A DNA stretch of 64,000 bases from the NCBI GenBank assembly GCA_023460235.1, contig JAEWRE010000039.1, positions 124,001 through 188,000 of the forward strand, given 5' to 3'. Under the pieces are notes generated by a model. It was not told the DNA's origin. It did not search any database and saw only the letters and a program-made list of their open reading frames with translations. The DNA comes from Bacillota bacterium. GTDB taxonomy: Bacteria; Bacillota; Clostridia; TANB77; CAG-465. This document shows positions 36,725-43,109 of this stretch, piece by piece. Both the position numbers and the translations under genes were made by a program. Position 1 is the stretch's first letter. Every line of letters starts with the position of its first letter.

Positions 36725-37123
36725 ATGAATAATATAGGAACAACACAAACAAACAGAGTTAATGAAGAAGACAATAATAGACCACCACACATGGGATTTG
36801 GAAATATGGGACCAGGCTTTGAGCATAATATGGGACCGATGGGACCAGGCTTTGGACACAATATGGGACAATGGGGTCCAGGATTTGGTCACAACATGGG
36901 ACAATGGGGTCCAGGATTTGGACATGGAAACATATTCAATCCAGGATTCCTTTGGCCTCTTTTATGGGGACTTCCTTTCCTACAAGGAGGATACGGAATG
37001 CCCAATAATTATTATTGCCCAAATCCACAAGACTGTCCAGGGTATGTATATGTAAATCCAAATAATCAAATGGGACGATATTATATTGATCCAGTTATGT
37101 TTTATTATACACAACAACAATAA
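36725..37123 (+). CDS. Gly/Met/Pro-rich tandem-repeat protein
   Basis: 132 residues from the ATG at 36725, behind GGAGGTG. A short polar head (residues 1-20) leads into about five imperfect copies of an 11-residue unit MGQWGPGFGHN (residues ~22-72). The rest is aromatic and Gly/Pro-rich (LWPLLWGLPFLQGG), with two cysteines at the NPQDCPG region and a Tyr/Gln end. The composition resembles structural surface or spore-coat proteins, but I know no specific family. No signal peptide is visible. Confidence 0.7.
   Translation: MNNIGTTQTNRVNEEDNNRPPHMGFGNMGPGFEHNMGPMGPGFGHNMGQWGPGFGHNMGQWGPGFGHGNIFNPGFLWPLLWGLPFLQGGYGMPNNYYCPNPQDCPGYVYVNPNNQMGRYYIDPVMFYYTQQQ
36790..36930 (+). repeat. tandem 33-bp coding repeat
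   Basis: The unit reads approximately ATGGGACAATGGGGTCCAGG followed by ATTTGGTCACAAC. The last two copies are almost identical at the DNA level and the earlier ones are diverged, which suggests recent expansion at the 3' side of the array. Confidence 0.75.
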
Positions 37124-37251
37124 AAAATACATAGATATATTTATATTAAAAATAGAGCCTAAAATAATTAAATTTTGACTCTATTTTCTATTAAACTTAT
37201 TTTTAATCTTTTTTGGAAATGATTACATATGAAATTAAATAAATATTTCCT

Positions 37252-37419
37252 TTATTTCTTTTTTAAATGATTTGCAATTTTAAATGCTAAAATTATAGAT
37301 GGATTATACTTTCCCTTTTCAATAGATATAATTGTCTGCCTAGAAACTCCAACAGCTAGTGCTAAATCTTCTTGTTTTTCATTTAGTTCTTTTCTAAATT
37401 CTTCCAATTTATTTTTCAC
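37252..37419 (-). CDS. short XRE-type helix-turn-helix regulator, probably truncated
   Basis: 55 residues from a GTG at 37419 behind AAAGGAGG. The helix-turn-helix is complete: QEDLALAVGVSRQTIISIEKGKYNPS. Related ~67-residue repressors usually continue after AFKIANHL with a short EIFI-type tail. Here an A-rich run leads to an early stop; adding one base would give KKKIKEIFI-stop. This looks like a one-base deletion that trims the tail, and the DNA-binding part is kept. Confidence 0.7.
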   Translation of the reverse strand: MKNKLEEFRKELNEKQEDLALAVGVSRQTIISIEKGKYNPSIILAFKIANHLKKK

Positions 37420-37582
37420 AATATGCCTCCTTTCATAAAAATCAAATAAAATCGAAGTAAATTTAACTTTACTTTTATTATATGATATTTTTTTAATGTC
37501 AAGTTTATTTTACATTTTTTTGAAATTTTAATATTTATATCTTTAATTTTCAATACTTTATTACTAAATAAGCTTCATTTTG

Positions 37583-37611
37583 TTGACATAATTCTAGAAA
37601 CATAGTATAAT
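37583..37611 (+). promoter_or_regulatory. consensus promoter
   Basis: TTGACA at 37583-37588, a 17-base spacer and TATAAT at 37606-37611, about 50 bases before the 414-residue gene. Confidence 0.8.
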
Positions 37612-37663
37612 AATAAGTATAGTTAATATAGTCCAAAATAAATTATAAAAGGAGATTTTTATT

Positions 37664-38908
37664 ATGAAGAGAAGAGAACGTAAAGAAGTAACATTTCTGC
37701 AAATTAAAGGTGTATCTGAAGATGGAAGTTTCATATATGAGGTTTATGCTTCAAATCTATACACAAAAATCAAGCTTATATCCTACATGAATGGTACAGC
37801 TGAAATCGCAGTTGAAACTTCTGTGAGTATATCCGATTTAGCAAAACTAGCATCCGGTATTTTTTCAAAACATAGTAATTTTTTTAATGTTAATTCTTTA
37901 GTTTTAAACTATCGGAGTATAAAGTTAGTAGTTTGTAAAAATAATGGAAGAAAAGATATTATCTCTATGTTATTAAAAGCTCTTTCAACTTCTAAATCTG
38001 ATAATTATTCAGCTATATCCTTTATCGATATGGACGTTTGCTCGGTTAAGTATGATGATAACCCTTCCTATTTTAAAAATACATCAAAAATTACTCTCTT
38101 TGCACCGTCTTCTATATGGATTAAGAAGTTATACTCATTTGATTTTGAAGATATATTATGTTGGGGTAAAAACATGTTTTTTAGTAGTCAATTTACAAAA
38201 GATTGTTTTACTTTATCATCTTTAAAGAATGGTATAGTAACAGTTGAATGCTTAGCGGGAGGGTCTATTTCAAATTTCTTAAAAATTCTTAAAAATTTCT
38301 TTATTCCATACTCTAATATGTATGGAATAAAAGGTATAGAGGTTGATTTTAATGGTTTTTCAATTCATATTGATGATAGAAACATTGACAAAATTTATTC
38401 GCTTTTCCATCAAAGCTGCGATTTTTCTAGTCTGTTATATGAAAAAGATTTAAATGATTATTACAACTCCCCTGAATATACTTCCAAACATGCTAAGGAA
38501 TTGAAAAAACGCTGCAGAAAAAATGCTACATTACAAAAGATCAAATCATATAGCGGCAATAAAATTGATTTTTCATTACAAAAAAATCTAGAAAAAGACT
38601 GGGAACAATGTAAGAGCATAAATTCAAAAGATAAATATAGCAACGGAGTTATTGAATATACTATTCTTTGGGCACAGTATATGGAATATTTGATTAATAA
38701 TTATAATAAAAAAATATCAGAAATTTACGATATTTGTTCTCATGCTGCTGATATAGATGGCATAACAGGATATATGTATGGCTGTGCTGTAAATTTACTA
38801 TCCGTTTTCTGGAAATATGGCGATGATTTGAGGATAGAACATAATAAAAAATATGACTACTGTGGTGATGGAACTGTAAATCCTGCTATTTTAACAATCT
38901 CAGCATAA
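37664..38908 (+). CDS. orphan protein of unknown function (414 aa)
   Basis: Starts at an ATG behind AAGGAG, with a consensus promoter upstream and a terminator downstream, so it is a self-contained unit. The protein is soluble, without signal peptide or membrane span. It is rich in Ser, Lys, Ile and Tyr, with two similar-looking mixed alpha/beta halves in the first 260 residues (YEVYASNLYTKIKLISYMNG and IVTVECLAGGSISNFLKIL) and a helical, charged C-terminal third ending in NPAILTISA. I recognise no family. Confidence 0.65.
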   Translation: MKRRERKEVTFLQIKGVSEDGSFIYEVYASNLYTKIKLISYMNGTAEIAVETSVSISDLAKLASGIFSKHSNFFNVNSLVLNYRSIKLVVCKNNGRKDIISMLLKALSTSKSDNYSAISFIDMDVCSVKYDDNPSYFKNTSKITLFAPSSIWIKKLYSFDFEDILCWGKNMFFSSQFTKDCFTLSSLKNGIVTVECLAGGSISNFLKILKNFFIPYSNMYGIKGIEVDFNGFSIHIDDRNIDKIYSLFHQSCDFSSLLYEKDLNDYYNSPEYTSKHAKELKKRCRKNATLQKIKSYSGNKIDFSLQKNLEKDWEQCKSINSKDKYSNGVIEYTILWAQYMEYLINNYNKKISEIYDICSHAADIDGITGYMYGCAVNLLSVFWKYGDDLRIEHNKKYDYCGDGTVNPAILTISA

Positions 38909-38933
38909 CTACATTTATGCAGAACTAATAACA

Positions 38934-38960
38934 AACTCCCCCCTTAATAAGGGGGGAGTT
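38934..38960 (+). terminator. intrinsic terminator
   Basis: AACTCCCCCC and GGGGGGAGTT form an unusually GC-rich stem for this genome. Only a modest T-rich tail (TTTTATAAATTT) follows a few bases later. Confidence 0.65.
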
Positions 38961-39005
38961 TCAGAATTTTATAAATTTATATCACTTCTTTTATAGAAGT
39001 ATATC

Positions 39006-39081
39006 TGGTGTTCCTGGTGCGAATCGAACGCACGACCAACGACTTAGGAGGTCGCTGCTCTATCCACTGAGCTACAGAAAC
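39006..39081 (-). tRNA. tRNA-Arg (CCT)
   Basis: Minus strand. Acceptor GTTTCTG pairs with CAGGAAC, the anticodon loop reads CTCCTAA (anticodon CCT), the T-arm is GTTCGATTC, and CCA is encoded. Confidence 0.93.
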
Positions 39082-39228
39082 ATAATTTTATTTATTTTTT
39101 AACCACATTTTGAATTAATATTATTATATAACAATTATACCTTAAAAGCAAGTTCAAATATATTGAATATATTATTTTTGAATTATGAAATCAGAATTGT
39201 ACTAAACAGGGTCCTATTTCTATTACAG

Positions 39229-39257
39229 TTGACATATATGCTATAATTATATAAAAT
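39229..39257 (+). promoter_or_regulatory. probable promoter
   Basis: TTGACA at 39229, a 17-base spacer and TAAAAT at 39252-39257, about 45 bases before the gene at 39302. Confidence 0.6.
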
Positions 39258-39301
39258 AAATATCATTTAAAAAAATAATTATTGAGGAGGATTATATCAG
39301 T

Positions 39302-39898
39302 ATGTTAAATATTCTTAAAAATGATCAATCTATATTTGAAAAATCAGATATAATTCGGAATTATTACTTGCTTGAAATATACGCCGATTACAGTTTTGTA
39401 ATAGGATCAAATGATTTGTACTCTTCAAAAGATTATATAAGAGAATATTACTATTTCTTGTATCGAATGCTTGATAAGAAATCAGATTCATGGGAAGATA
39501 TAAATTTTAATAAAGAAAATGGCTATTTATCAGATGAACCATATAAGGAAATAAAAAGGATAAAAAGTTTAATAGAGAAAATCCTTTATATGAAGAATTT
39601 ACCTATGAATATTTTAGTATATAATAATGGTCCATCTGATGGAGGCATTATGTTTGAGTACTACACCAAAGCGAAAATCTATGTTCCAAATACATCTAAT
39701 TTAAAACTTCATAAAATAAAAGATAAAGAGCTATTTGATTATTTGGCAAGTTTAAATAACCATATAATAAAAAATATTATGAGTTTTATATACTGTGCCA
39801 AATATAACGCCTCACCTGATTTACTCCAAAAAATCCTAGTACAACAAGGCTTGGAGAAAATTATTTTTTCTGAAGAAAATATTTTCTATCTATATTAA
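39302..39898 (+). CDS. hypothetical protein (198 aa)
   Basis: Soluble, Tyr/Ile/Lys-rich protein without signal peptide or membrane span. Helical N-terminal half (KDYIREYYYFLYRMLDKK), a central GPSDGGIMFEYY segment and a helical C-terminus. AGGAGG lies about 12 bases upstream of the ATG. Bounded by its own promoter and terminator. No family recognised. Confidence 0.6.
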   Translation: MLNILKNDQSIFEKSDIIRNYYLLEIYADYSFVIGSNDLYSSKDYIREYYYFLYRMLDKKSDSWEDINFNKENGYLSDEPYKEIKRIKSLIEKILYMKNLPMNILVYNNGPSDGGIMFEYYTKAKIYVPNTSNLKLHKIKDKELFDYLASLNNHIIKNIMSFIYCAKYNASPDLLQKILVQQGLEKIIFSEENIFYLY

Positions 39899-39903
39899 CA
39901 TCT

Positions 39904-39947
39904 ACACCTTAAATATTAATTAAATACTAATATTTAAGGTGTTTTTG
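39904..39947 (+). terminator. intrinsic terminator
   Basis: ACACCTTAAATATTA and TAATATTTAAGGTGT are perfect complements followed by TTTTTGT. Confidence 0.85.
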
Positions 39948-40041
39948 TCTAAATTTAATATTGTATTTACTTCTTATGTACTCTATGCTATACTATGCTT
40001 GTTACTTATGGTGTTCTAATAATCCAATTGGAGGTATTTAT

Positions 40042-40311
40042 ATGGAGTTAAGTGATATGAAGTTAAGTTCTCACACTATGAAAAGGATTTTAAAAGAATT
40101 TAAAGATCATCCTAAATTATCAAATTGTCAGGATGAAGTTCCAAGTAATATTCCGGATTATACAGATAAAATTACAAAAGAACTTTTAGAAAAAATGACT
40201 CAGATTTCTAATCCTCTGCCAGGCATAGAAGGATTTGCAACATATTTAGATGAACATTTACTTATAGTAGTATTTGAGAAAAAAGAATTTTCTAAAATTC
40301 GTGTTATATGA
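40042..40311 (+). CDS. small hypothetical protein (89 aa)
   Basis: Start chosen at 40042, eight bases after GGAGG; longer in-frame starts lie before the site. The protein is soluble, with a Lys-rich helical start (MKRILKEFKDHPK) and a hydrophobic strand near the end (EHLLIVVFEKKEF). It is followed within ten bases by a terminator. No family recognised. Confidence 0.6.
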   Translation: MELSDMKLSSHTMKRILKEFKDHPKLSNCQDEVPSNIPDYTDKITKELLEKMTQISNPLPGIEGFATYLDEHLLIVVFEKKEFSKIRVI

Positions 40312-40317
40312 TTTTTA

Positions 40318-40346
40318 AGCCGCTGCTAACTTTGCAGTGGCTTTTT
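40318..40346 (+). terminator. intrinsic terminator
   Basis: AGCCGCTGC and GCAGTGGCT pair over seven bases, followed by TTTTTAT. Confidence 0.8.
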
Positions 40347-40482
40347 ATATGTTACACTTAATTCTTTAAAATTTGGGTTATTATATAAATTATTGTAATT
40401 TATATATTATTTACTATATTTTTATTTATAAACTATTAACTGATATGATATAATGCTATTAATTTATTTATGGAGGTATATA

Positions 40483-41208
40483 ATTGAGGAAAAAGTTGCT
40501 TTAGTCACTGGTGGAACAAGTGGTATTGGAAAGGAAATTGTAAAAGAACTTTTAGAAAAAGGTTGTAAAGTTGCAACTTGTTATAATACAAATAAAGAAA
40601 ATGCTAGATTATTAAAAGAAGAATTAGATACTGATAATTTATTAATAATAAAATGTGATATTAGTAATGAAGATGATGTAATCAATATAATGAATCAAAT
40701 AAAACATACATATGGAAATTTGGATTACTTGATAAATAATGCTGGTACTTTCATTGATAGCTTAATAAAAGACTTTAATATAAATGATTTTAAGTATGTT
40801 TTAAATACTAATTTAGTTGGTAAATTTATTTGCACAAAGCAAGCATATAAAATAATGAATGATGGTGGTTCTATTGTAAACATTTCTTCGCGTTTAGGAG
40901 TAGTACATTGCATTGAATCATCTGCATATTGTGCAGCCTCTGCAGGACTTATTAACTTTACTAAAGCTACTGCTTTAGAATTTTCTGATAGAAAAATAAG
41001 AGCAAACAGCATTTGTCCTTCATTTACACCAACACCTTTAGCGCTTAGAGGTTGGAAAAACGAAGAAATTGAACAAAAATTAAAAGATACTCCTTTAGGA
41101 AGATTTGCTACACCAGAAGATACAGCAAAACTATGTTTATTTCTACTTTCGGATGATTCCAATTTTATTACAGGTGAAAATATTTGGATTAATGGGGGTA
41201 GATTATAG
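40483..41208 (+). pseudogene. short-chain dehydrogenase/reductase (FabG-like), probably inactive
   Basis: About 241 codons with a Rossmann fold: the NAD(P) motif TGGTSGIG, the NNAG motif (YLINNAGTF) and the catalytic serine in IVNISSRLG. Two defects stand out. First, the codon placed correctly (6 bases) after the GGAGG site is ATT, where relatives have ATG followed by EEKVALVTGG; the only in-frame ATG (40453) precedes the site. Second, the catalytic YxxxK reads Y-C-A-A-S, so the essential lysine is serine. The frame is otherwise open to NGGRL-stop. It may be a decaying gene or a protein that lost catalysis. Confidence 0.7.
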
Positions 41209-41341
41209 TGGAAAAATAGAACTTGGTGAAACTGAAGTTAAGACTTGTATAAGAGAATTTAAAGAAGAAAATGGAATGTATATTGATGATTTGAAATACA
41301 AATCAATTAAAGAGAATGTTAAGAAGAAAATTATCAACTAG
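41201..41341 (+). pseudogene. Nudix hydrolase fragment
   Basis: Overlapping the end of the dehydrogenase frame in another frame, the codons read SGKIELGETEVKTCIREF then KEENGMYIDD. This fits the Nudix box G-x5-E-x7-R-E-x2-E-E-x-G. About 20 more residues follow before a stop. The N-terminal half of the domain is missing and no start codon with a site is present. It appears to have been joined to the dehydrogenase by a deletion. Confidence 0.65.
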
Positions 41342-41370
41342 ATAACTTACTTTTGAATTAAACATATAAT

Positions 41371-41416
41371 AAAAGAAAATGTATTGATTTATTATCTTAC
41401 ATTTTCTTTATTTTTT
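41371..41416 (+). terminator. intrinsic terminator
   Basis: AAAGAAAATGTA and TACATTTTCTTT are perfect complements, followed by ATTTTTTAC. Confidence 0.75.
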
Positions 41417-41465
41417 ACTAAAATAATTGAATTTTATTAATATCTGTTGTATAATGGTTACATAT

Positions 41466-41542
41466 GCACCTGTAGCTCAACTGGATAGAGTGCCGGACTA
41501 CGAATCCGTAGGTTGGGGGTTCAAATCCCTTCAGGTGCACCA
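41466..41542 (+). tRNA. tRNA-Arg (ACG), target site of the element
   Basis: Acceptor GCACCTG pairs with CAGGTGC, the anticodon loop is CTACGAA (anticodon ACG), and CCA is encoded. Its 3' end is repeated at 54817-54862, so the tRNA is the left attachment site of the tail-bearing element and stays intact. Confidence 0.95.
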
Positions 41543-41550
41543 AATTAAAT

Positions 41551-41592
41551 AAAAACAGATCAAGTACTATATAGTACTTGATCTGTTTTTAT
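41551..41592. terminator. bidirectional intrinsic terminator at the left end of the element
   Basis: Nineteen-base arms AAAAACAGATCAAGTACTA and complement with almost no loop. It ends both the tRNA-Arg transcript and the leftward gene run. Confidence 0.88.
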
Positions 41593-41738
41593 TTATTATT
41601 CAATATTTTAACAGCATCCAAAATACCTATTAGATATAAAAGAGATACAAATCCATTATTTTGATTAATAAACTCAATTTCATTTTGATTAAAGATAGTT
41701 TCACTTTCTAAGATTTTTTTAATAATCAATTCTTCCAT
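41589..41738 (-). CDS. small protein at the end of the element (49 aa)
   Basis: Start at the ATG at 41738, which follows a GGGGG site. Acidic helical N-terminus (MEELIIKKILESETI) and a hydrophobic C-terminal helix (FVSLLYLIGILDAVKIL) that could insert in a membrane. It is the last gene on the minus strand before the bidirectional terminator. No family recognised; such short genes are common at prophage ends. Confidence 0.55.
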   Translation of the reverse strand: MEELIIKKILESETIFNQNEIEFINQNNGFVSLLYLIGILDAVKILNNK

Positions 41739-41950
41739 ATATTCCCCCTTTTGTACTTGACATTTATACAAAAAAGTATATAATGAGTTTATATATACCT
41801 TATGTATATGTTTTAAATAGATAGTTTAGTTGTTTGAGCAAGGCTATCTATTTTCTTTTATAATTATCTTTAATTTATTAAAAAATAAGAATAATTATAA
41901 ATTTATTGTACAACTCCATTTGACTAAAATCAACTATTTTTTAAAATAAT

Positions 41951-41988
41951 CGTTCGACATGATGGCAAATTTGACAACATGTCGAACG
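41951..41988. promoter_or_regulatory. inverted repeat containing two Spo0A-box-like cores
   Basis: CGTTCGACATG at 41951-41961 and CATGTCGAACG at 41978-41988 are perfect 11-base complements 16 bases apart. Each contains TGTCGAA on one strand, the known Spo0A-box core. The right arm ends at the stop codon of the XRE-Spo0E gene. It may be a Spo0A site or just a weak terminator, since the minus-strand tail ATTATTTTAAAA is partly T-rich. Confidence 0.5.
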
Positions 41989-42312
41989 CTATTTGTATTC
42001 TGATAATTTAAAGATTATTAAGTCTATTATTCTGCTAATTTTCAAAGTTTTCGGATGAGTTAGACCATAACTTTCAATATGGTAATTAAGACTTTTTTTT
42101 AGTGAATTTATTTCTTCTACAGTATAAAAAAAATCTTTTATATTTACATCTAAAAATTTAGATATAGTATAAAGTGAATATATACTAGTATTTTCAATTT
42201 TATTATTTTCTAAATCTGATAAATGTGAAATTGATATACCTGTACCTTTATGTATTTGATCTAGCGTATATCCTTTTTCTTCCCTAATAATTTTCATTGT
42301 TATTACTATCAT
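41989..42312 (-). CDS. XRE helix-turn-helix protein fused to a Spo0E-like domain
   Basis: 107 residues. Residues ~6-58 form an XRE DNA-binding domain (EKGYTLDQIHKGTGISISHL, then SDLENNK). Residues ~65-107 (EEINSLKKSLNYHIESYG, then THPKTLKISRIIDLII) match the two-helix Spo0E family, whose signature SQELD is S-R-I-I-D here (93-97), keeping the key aspartate. Spo0E proteins remove phosphate from Spo0A and delay sporulation. It is downstream of the lysin gene. The ATG follows GAGGAAG. The DNA-binding half could be a local repressor. Phosphatase activity is inferred, not shown. Confidence 0.75.
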   Translation of the reverse strand: MIVITMKIIREEKGYTLDQIHKGTGISISHLSDLENNKIENTSIYSLYTISKFLDVNIKDFFYTVEEINSLKKSLNYHIESYGLTHPKTLKISRIIDLIIFKLSEYK

Positions 42313-42341
42313 AATGCTTCCTCTCTAATAAAATTTAACAA

Positions 42342-42367
42342 TTAATTATTATATATTCAATAATTAA
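42342..42367. promoter_or_regulatory. AT-rich inverted repeat, possible operator
   Basis: TTAATTATT and AATAATTAA are perfect 9-base arms 8 bases apart, about 30 bases before the XRE-Spo0E start codon. Being pure AT, it could be chance in this genome. Confidence 0.35.
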
Positions 42368-42414
42368 TAATTTCAATAAAACTATTAGGATTAAACTTTA
42401 TTTATATATTGTAT

Positions 42415-43074
42415 TTATATTTTAGTTAGTCCACCAGACCAAACATAATTTCCTTTTGCACTTTTGTACCATTTATTATTACCATTAACATTTTCACCTT
42501 CTACAATAGCTACTGCTTTAAATATATCACCTTTTTGAAGTAATCCTGTACCAGCTATCCCAGATTTAGAAGTTGCTTGGCTTCTTACATTAGCCTCTGA
42601 TTTATCTACTCTTATATTAAAACTCTTTTCTTGTGTTTGCTCTGAATATGGCAGTATTTCCATTTGATGTTTGAAATATGGATTAGGATCTACTGGTATA
42701 TTGTTTTCTCTTACTTCAAAGTGTAAATGTGCTCCAGTTACAAATCCAGTTGCTCCCATGTATCCAATTACTTGTCCATCTTCTACAATATCTCCAATAT
42801 TAACACACACAGTACCTGGTTTCATATGAGCATATACTGTACTTATATTGCCACCATGTTGAATATGTACAAAATTCCCATAGCTTCCTGCTTTATATCC
42901 TGGTACGTTCTTTTCAGCATTTATTACTTTACCTTTTTTACAAGCAATTATTTCGTCTAATTGGTAACCTTGTTTCACAAAGTCTATTCCAGAATGTTTA
43001 TATGGTATACCATTTAACTTTTGATTTCCATATTGCAATGTTATTATTTCTTGTTCACTTTTTAATACATTCAT
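42415..43074 (-). CDS. endolysin: M23 peptidase with C-terminal SH3 domain
   Basis: 219 residues from the ATG at 43074, which follows AGAGGTG. The LytM/M23 domain has YKHSGIDF (zinc His and Asp), YAHM and GAHLHFEVREN. A linker leads to a bacterial SH3 domain at about 155-219 (ANVRSQATSKSGIAGTGLL, ending YVWSGGLTKI). It should cut peptide bonds in peptidoglycan. There is no signal peptide, so release would need the holin encoded at 51.7-52.1 kb. It directly follows the collar fibre gene. Confidence 0.88.
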   Translation of the reverse strand: MNVLKSEQEIITLQYGNQKLNGIPYKHSGIDFVKQGYQLDEIIACKKGKVINAEKNVPGYKAGSYGNFVHIQHGGNISTVYAHMKPGTVCVNIGDIVEDGQVIGYMGATGFVTGAHLHFEVRENNIPVDPNPYFKHQMEILPYSEQTQEKSFNIRVDKSEANVRSQATSKSGIAGTGLLQKGDIFKAVAIVEGENVNGNNKWYKSAKGNYVWSGGLTKI

Positions 43075-43109
43075 GTTAAACACCTCTATTTTTTTATATA
43101 TTTTGTTGT

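Noticed and set aside
36704..36925. Two minus-strand open frames over the Gly/Met/Pro repeat (one with repeating SKSWTPLSHI)
   Set aside because: They arise from the periodic 33-bp repeat on the plus strand, which has the GGAGGTG site and sensible composition.
42342..42367. AT palindrome as a definite operator
   Set aside because: The perfect 9-bp arms are made only of A and T, which occur often by chance in this genome; listed only as possible.
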